Below are positions 32,374 through 35,819 of a DNA stretch of 35,819 bases, piece after piece. Source of the stretch: an uncultured Desulfovibrio sp. (lineage in GTDB: Bacteria; Desulfobacterota; Desulfovibrionia; Desulfovibrionales; Desulfovibrionaceae). The stretch lies in assembly GCF_949282365.1 (NCBI RefSeq), contig NZ_CASDOY010000020.1, positions 1 to 35,819 on the forward strand. The letters run 5' to 3'. Both the position numbers and the translations under genes were made by a program. Position 1 is the first letter of the stretch; each line of letters begins with the position of its first letter. A model generated the notes under the pieces. It was not told the origin of the DNA, did no database searches, and saw only the letters and a list, made by a program, of their open reading frames with translations.

Positions 32374-32766
32374 CCGCCGTTACCCGGCGCGGCGTGCTGT
32401 CGCGCATCGGCCGGGAAAGGGGAAGACATGGCGTCAGCCACGTTTTGTAAAGGATATTGCGGCGGCTGAAAAGGGCCGGCTCCCGGGAAAAGGGCGTTGC
32501 CGCCCCGCCTGCCGGTGTCTCCTGCCGGGAGAAGGGAGCGTGGGGCGGGGACGCATCCCGCGGCGCCAGATGTCCCCGCACGGAGCGCGAAGGACGGGAA
32601 AGACCCGTGTCGGCCGCAGCTGCCTGCTTGCAGGAGGCGACGTCTCCAGCCTGGCGACGGGGCCGTCCGGCTGGCAGGCCCGGCCATCTTCTTTCTCCCG
32701 TGCGGCCTCCCTCCCGGGCCGCCGGGGGACGGGCGGGCAGGGGCGGTCCGCGGCGCCAGGGCAGAC
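32374..32766. other. Gene-free segment between two inverted copies of the palindromic element
   Basis: About 390 nt flanked by copy 2 on the left and inverted copy 3 on the right, with both tails facing inwards. No supported gene is seen, and translations are Arg/Gly/Pro-rich in all frames. The composite layout separates infB from its usual downstream partner. Confidence 0.55.
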
Positions 32767-32863
32767 CGGCACTGACCTGAAGGAAAGTTTTTGGAAGGGA
32801 TGGGGGGAGTATGAGGGGGGAAGGGGCGACCTTTTTCCAAAAAGGTCCCCCTTCCCCCCTCAT
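32767..32863 (-). repeat. Dispersed palindromic element, copy 3 (inverted)
   Basis: ATGAGGGGGGAAGGGG (32811-32826) and its complement (to 32863) form a long stem with inner ACCTTTTT / AAAGGT pairs. Read on the minus strand, the tail contains CCCCCCATCC, AAAAACTTT and TTCAGGTCAG, matching copies 1 and 2. Confidence 0.8.
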
Positions 32864-32879
32864 GAATAAAACGCGGAAC

Positions 32880-32908
32880 AAAAAAAGGCGGCCGGAAGAC
32901 CGGCCGCC
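32880..32908 (-). terminator. Terminator of infB
   Basis: On the minus strand a perfect 9-bp stem (GGCGGCCGG / CCGGCCGCC, 4-nt loop) is followed by seven T. It lies about 90 nt past the infB stop, so infB is not cotranscribed efficiently with the DUF503 gene. Confidence 0.87.
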
Positions 32909-32995
32909 CTGGCGGGGAAAAGGGGGACATTCCCCGATGGGATATCCGTTGCCACGGCCGGGGGCAGGCCCGGCCATGACACGGTTCGTCGCTCG

Positions 32996-35819
<2,824 letters not shown>

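Overview
The window looks like a chromosomal segment of a high-GC, anaerobic, sulfate-reducing deltaproteobacterium of the Desulfovibrionaceae (Desulfovibrio-like). The grounds are a TunR-type tungstate regulator with tupABC, a tungsten aldehyde:ferredoxin oxidoreductase (AOR), a CcmE of the CxxxY type known from Desulfovibrio, and the gene content and GC-rich codon use. Species assignment is inference from gene content only.

Layout. 1-53 is the 3' part of a tRNA-Ala(GGC). 531-6009 is a cytochrome c maturation operon (ccmE, ccmF, ccmA, ccmB, ccmC, ccmD, TPR protein) with tight overlaps and a terminator. 6385-9736 is a tungstate unit: tunR, tupA, tupB, tupC. 10108-15735 is a complete type II-C CRISPR-Cas locus: 13 repeats and 12 spacers, cas2, cas1, a compact 1098-aa Cas9 (minus strand), and a divergently transcribed tracrRNA that I located by its anti-repeat (29 of 32 positions complementary to the repeat). 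16328-19351 holds the AOR, a MoaD-like sulfur carrier and an E1-like (ThiF/MoeB/HesA) activating enzyme. The CRISPR-Cas locus therefore sits between tungsten import and a tungsten enzyme.

19787-23191 (minus) is yjbQ - CPA2 antiporter - dinB. 23452-24579 is a membrane-bound SppA-type peptidase. 24995-27542 (minus) holds an OsmC-like protein, panD and gltX. 27783-28562 is argB, divergent from gltX. 29072-30419 is a DMT-type transporter coupled to a small winged-helix-like protein. 30945-35819 (minus) holds nrnA, a DUF503/YlxP protein and infB (5' end outside the window), with rbfA and truB missing from their usual place.

Intergenic DNA is unusually long and full of structure. There is a family of dispersed palindromic elements (GGGGGAAGGGG-type stem plus a conserved tail) at about 19681, 32281 and 32767. 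A second repeat family, a 70-bp unit, is in tandem at 30462 and single at 24626. Several perfect dyads are present, including a 28-bp palindrome between the AOR and moaD genes and a 19-bp-arm hairpin two bases from the last CRISPR repeat.

The items most worth follow-up are the CRISPR locus as a whole (repeat-embedded promoter, tracrRNA, hairpin at the presumed acquisition end, compact Cas9), the split tungsten island with its candidate operators, and the repeat elements that break the infB operon.
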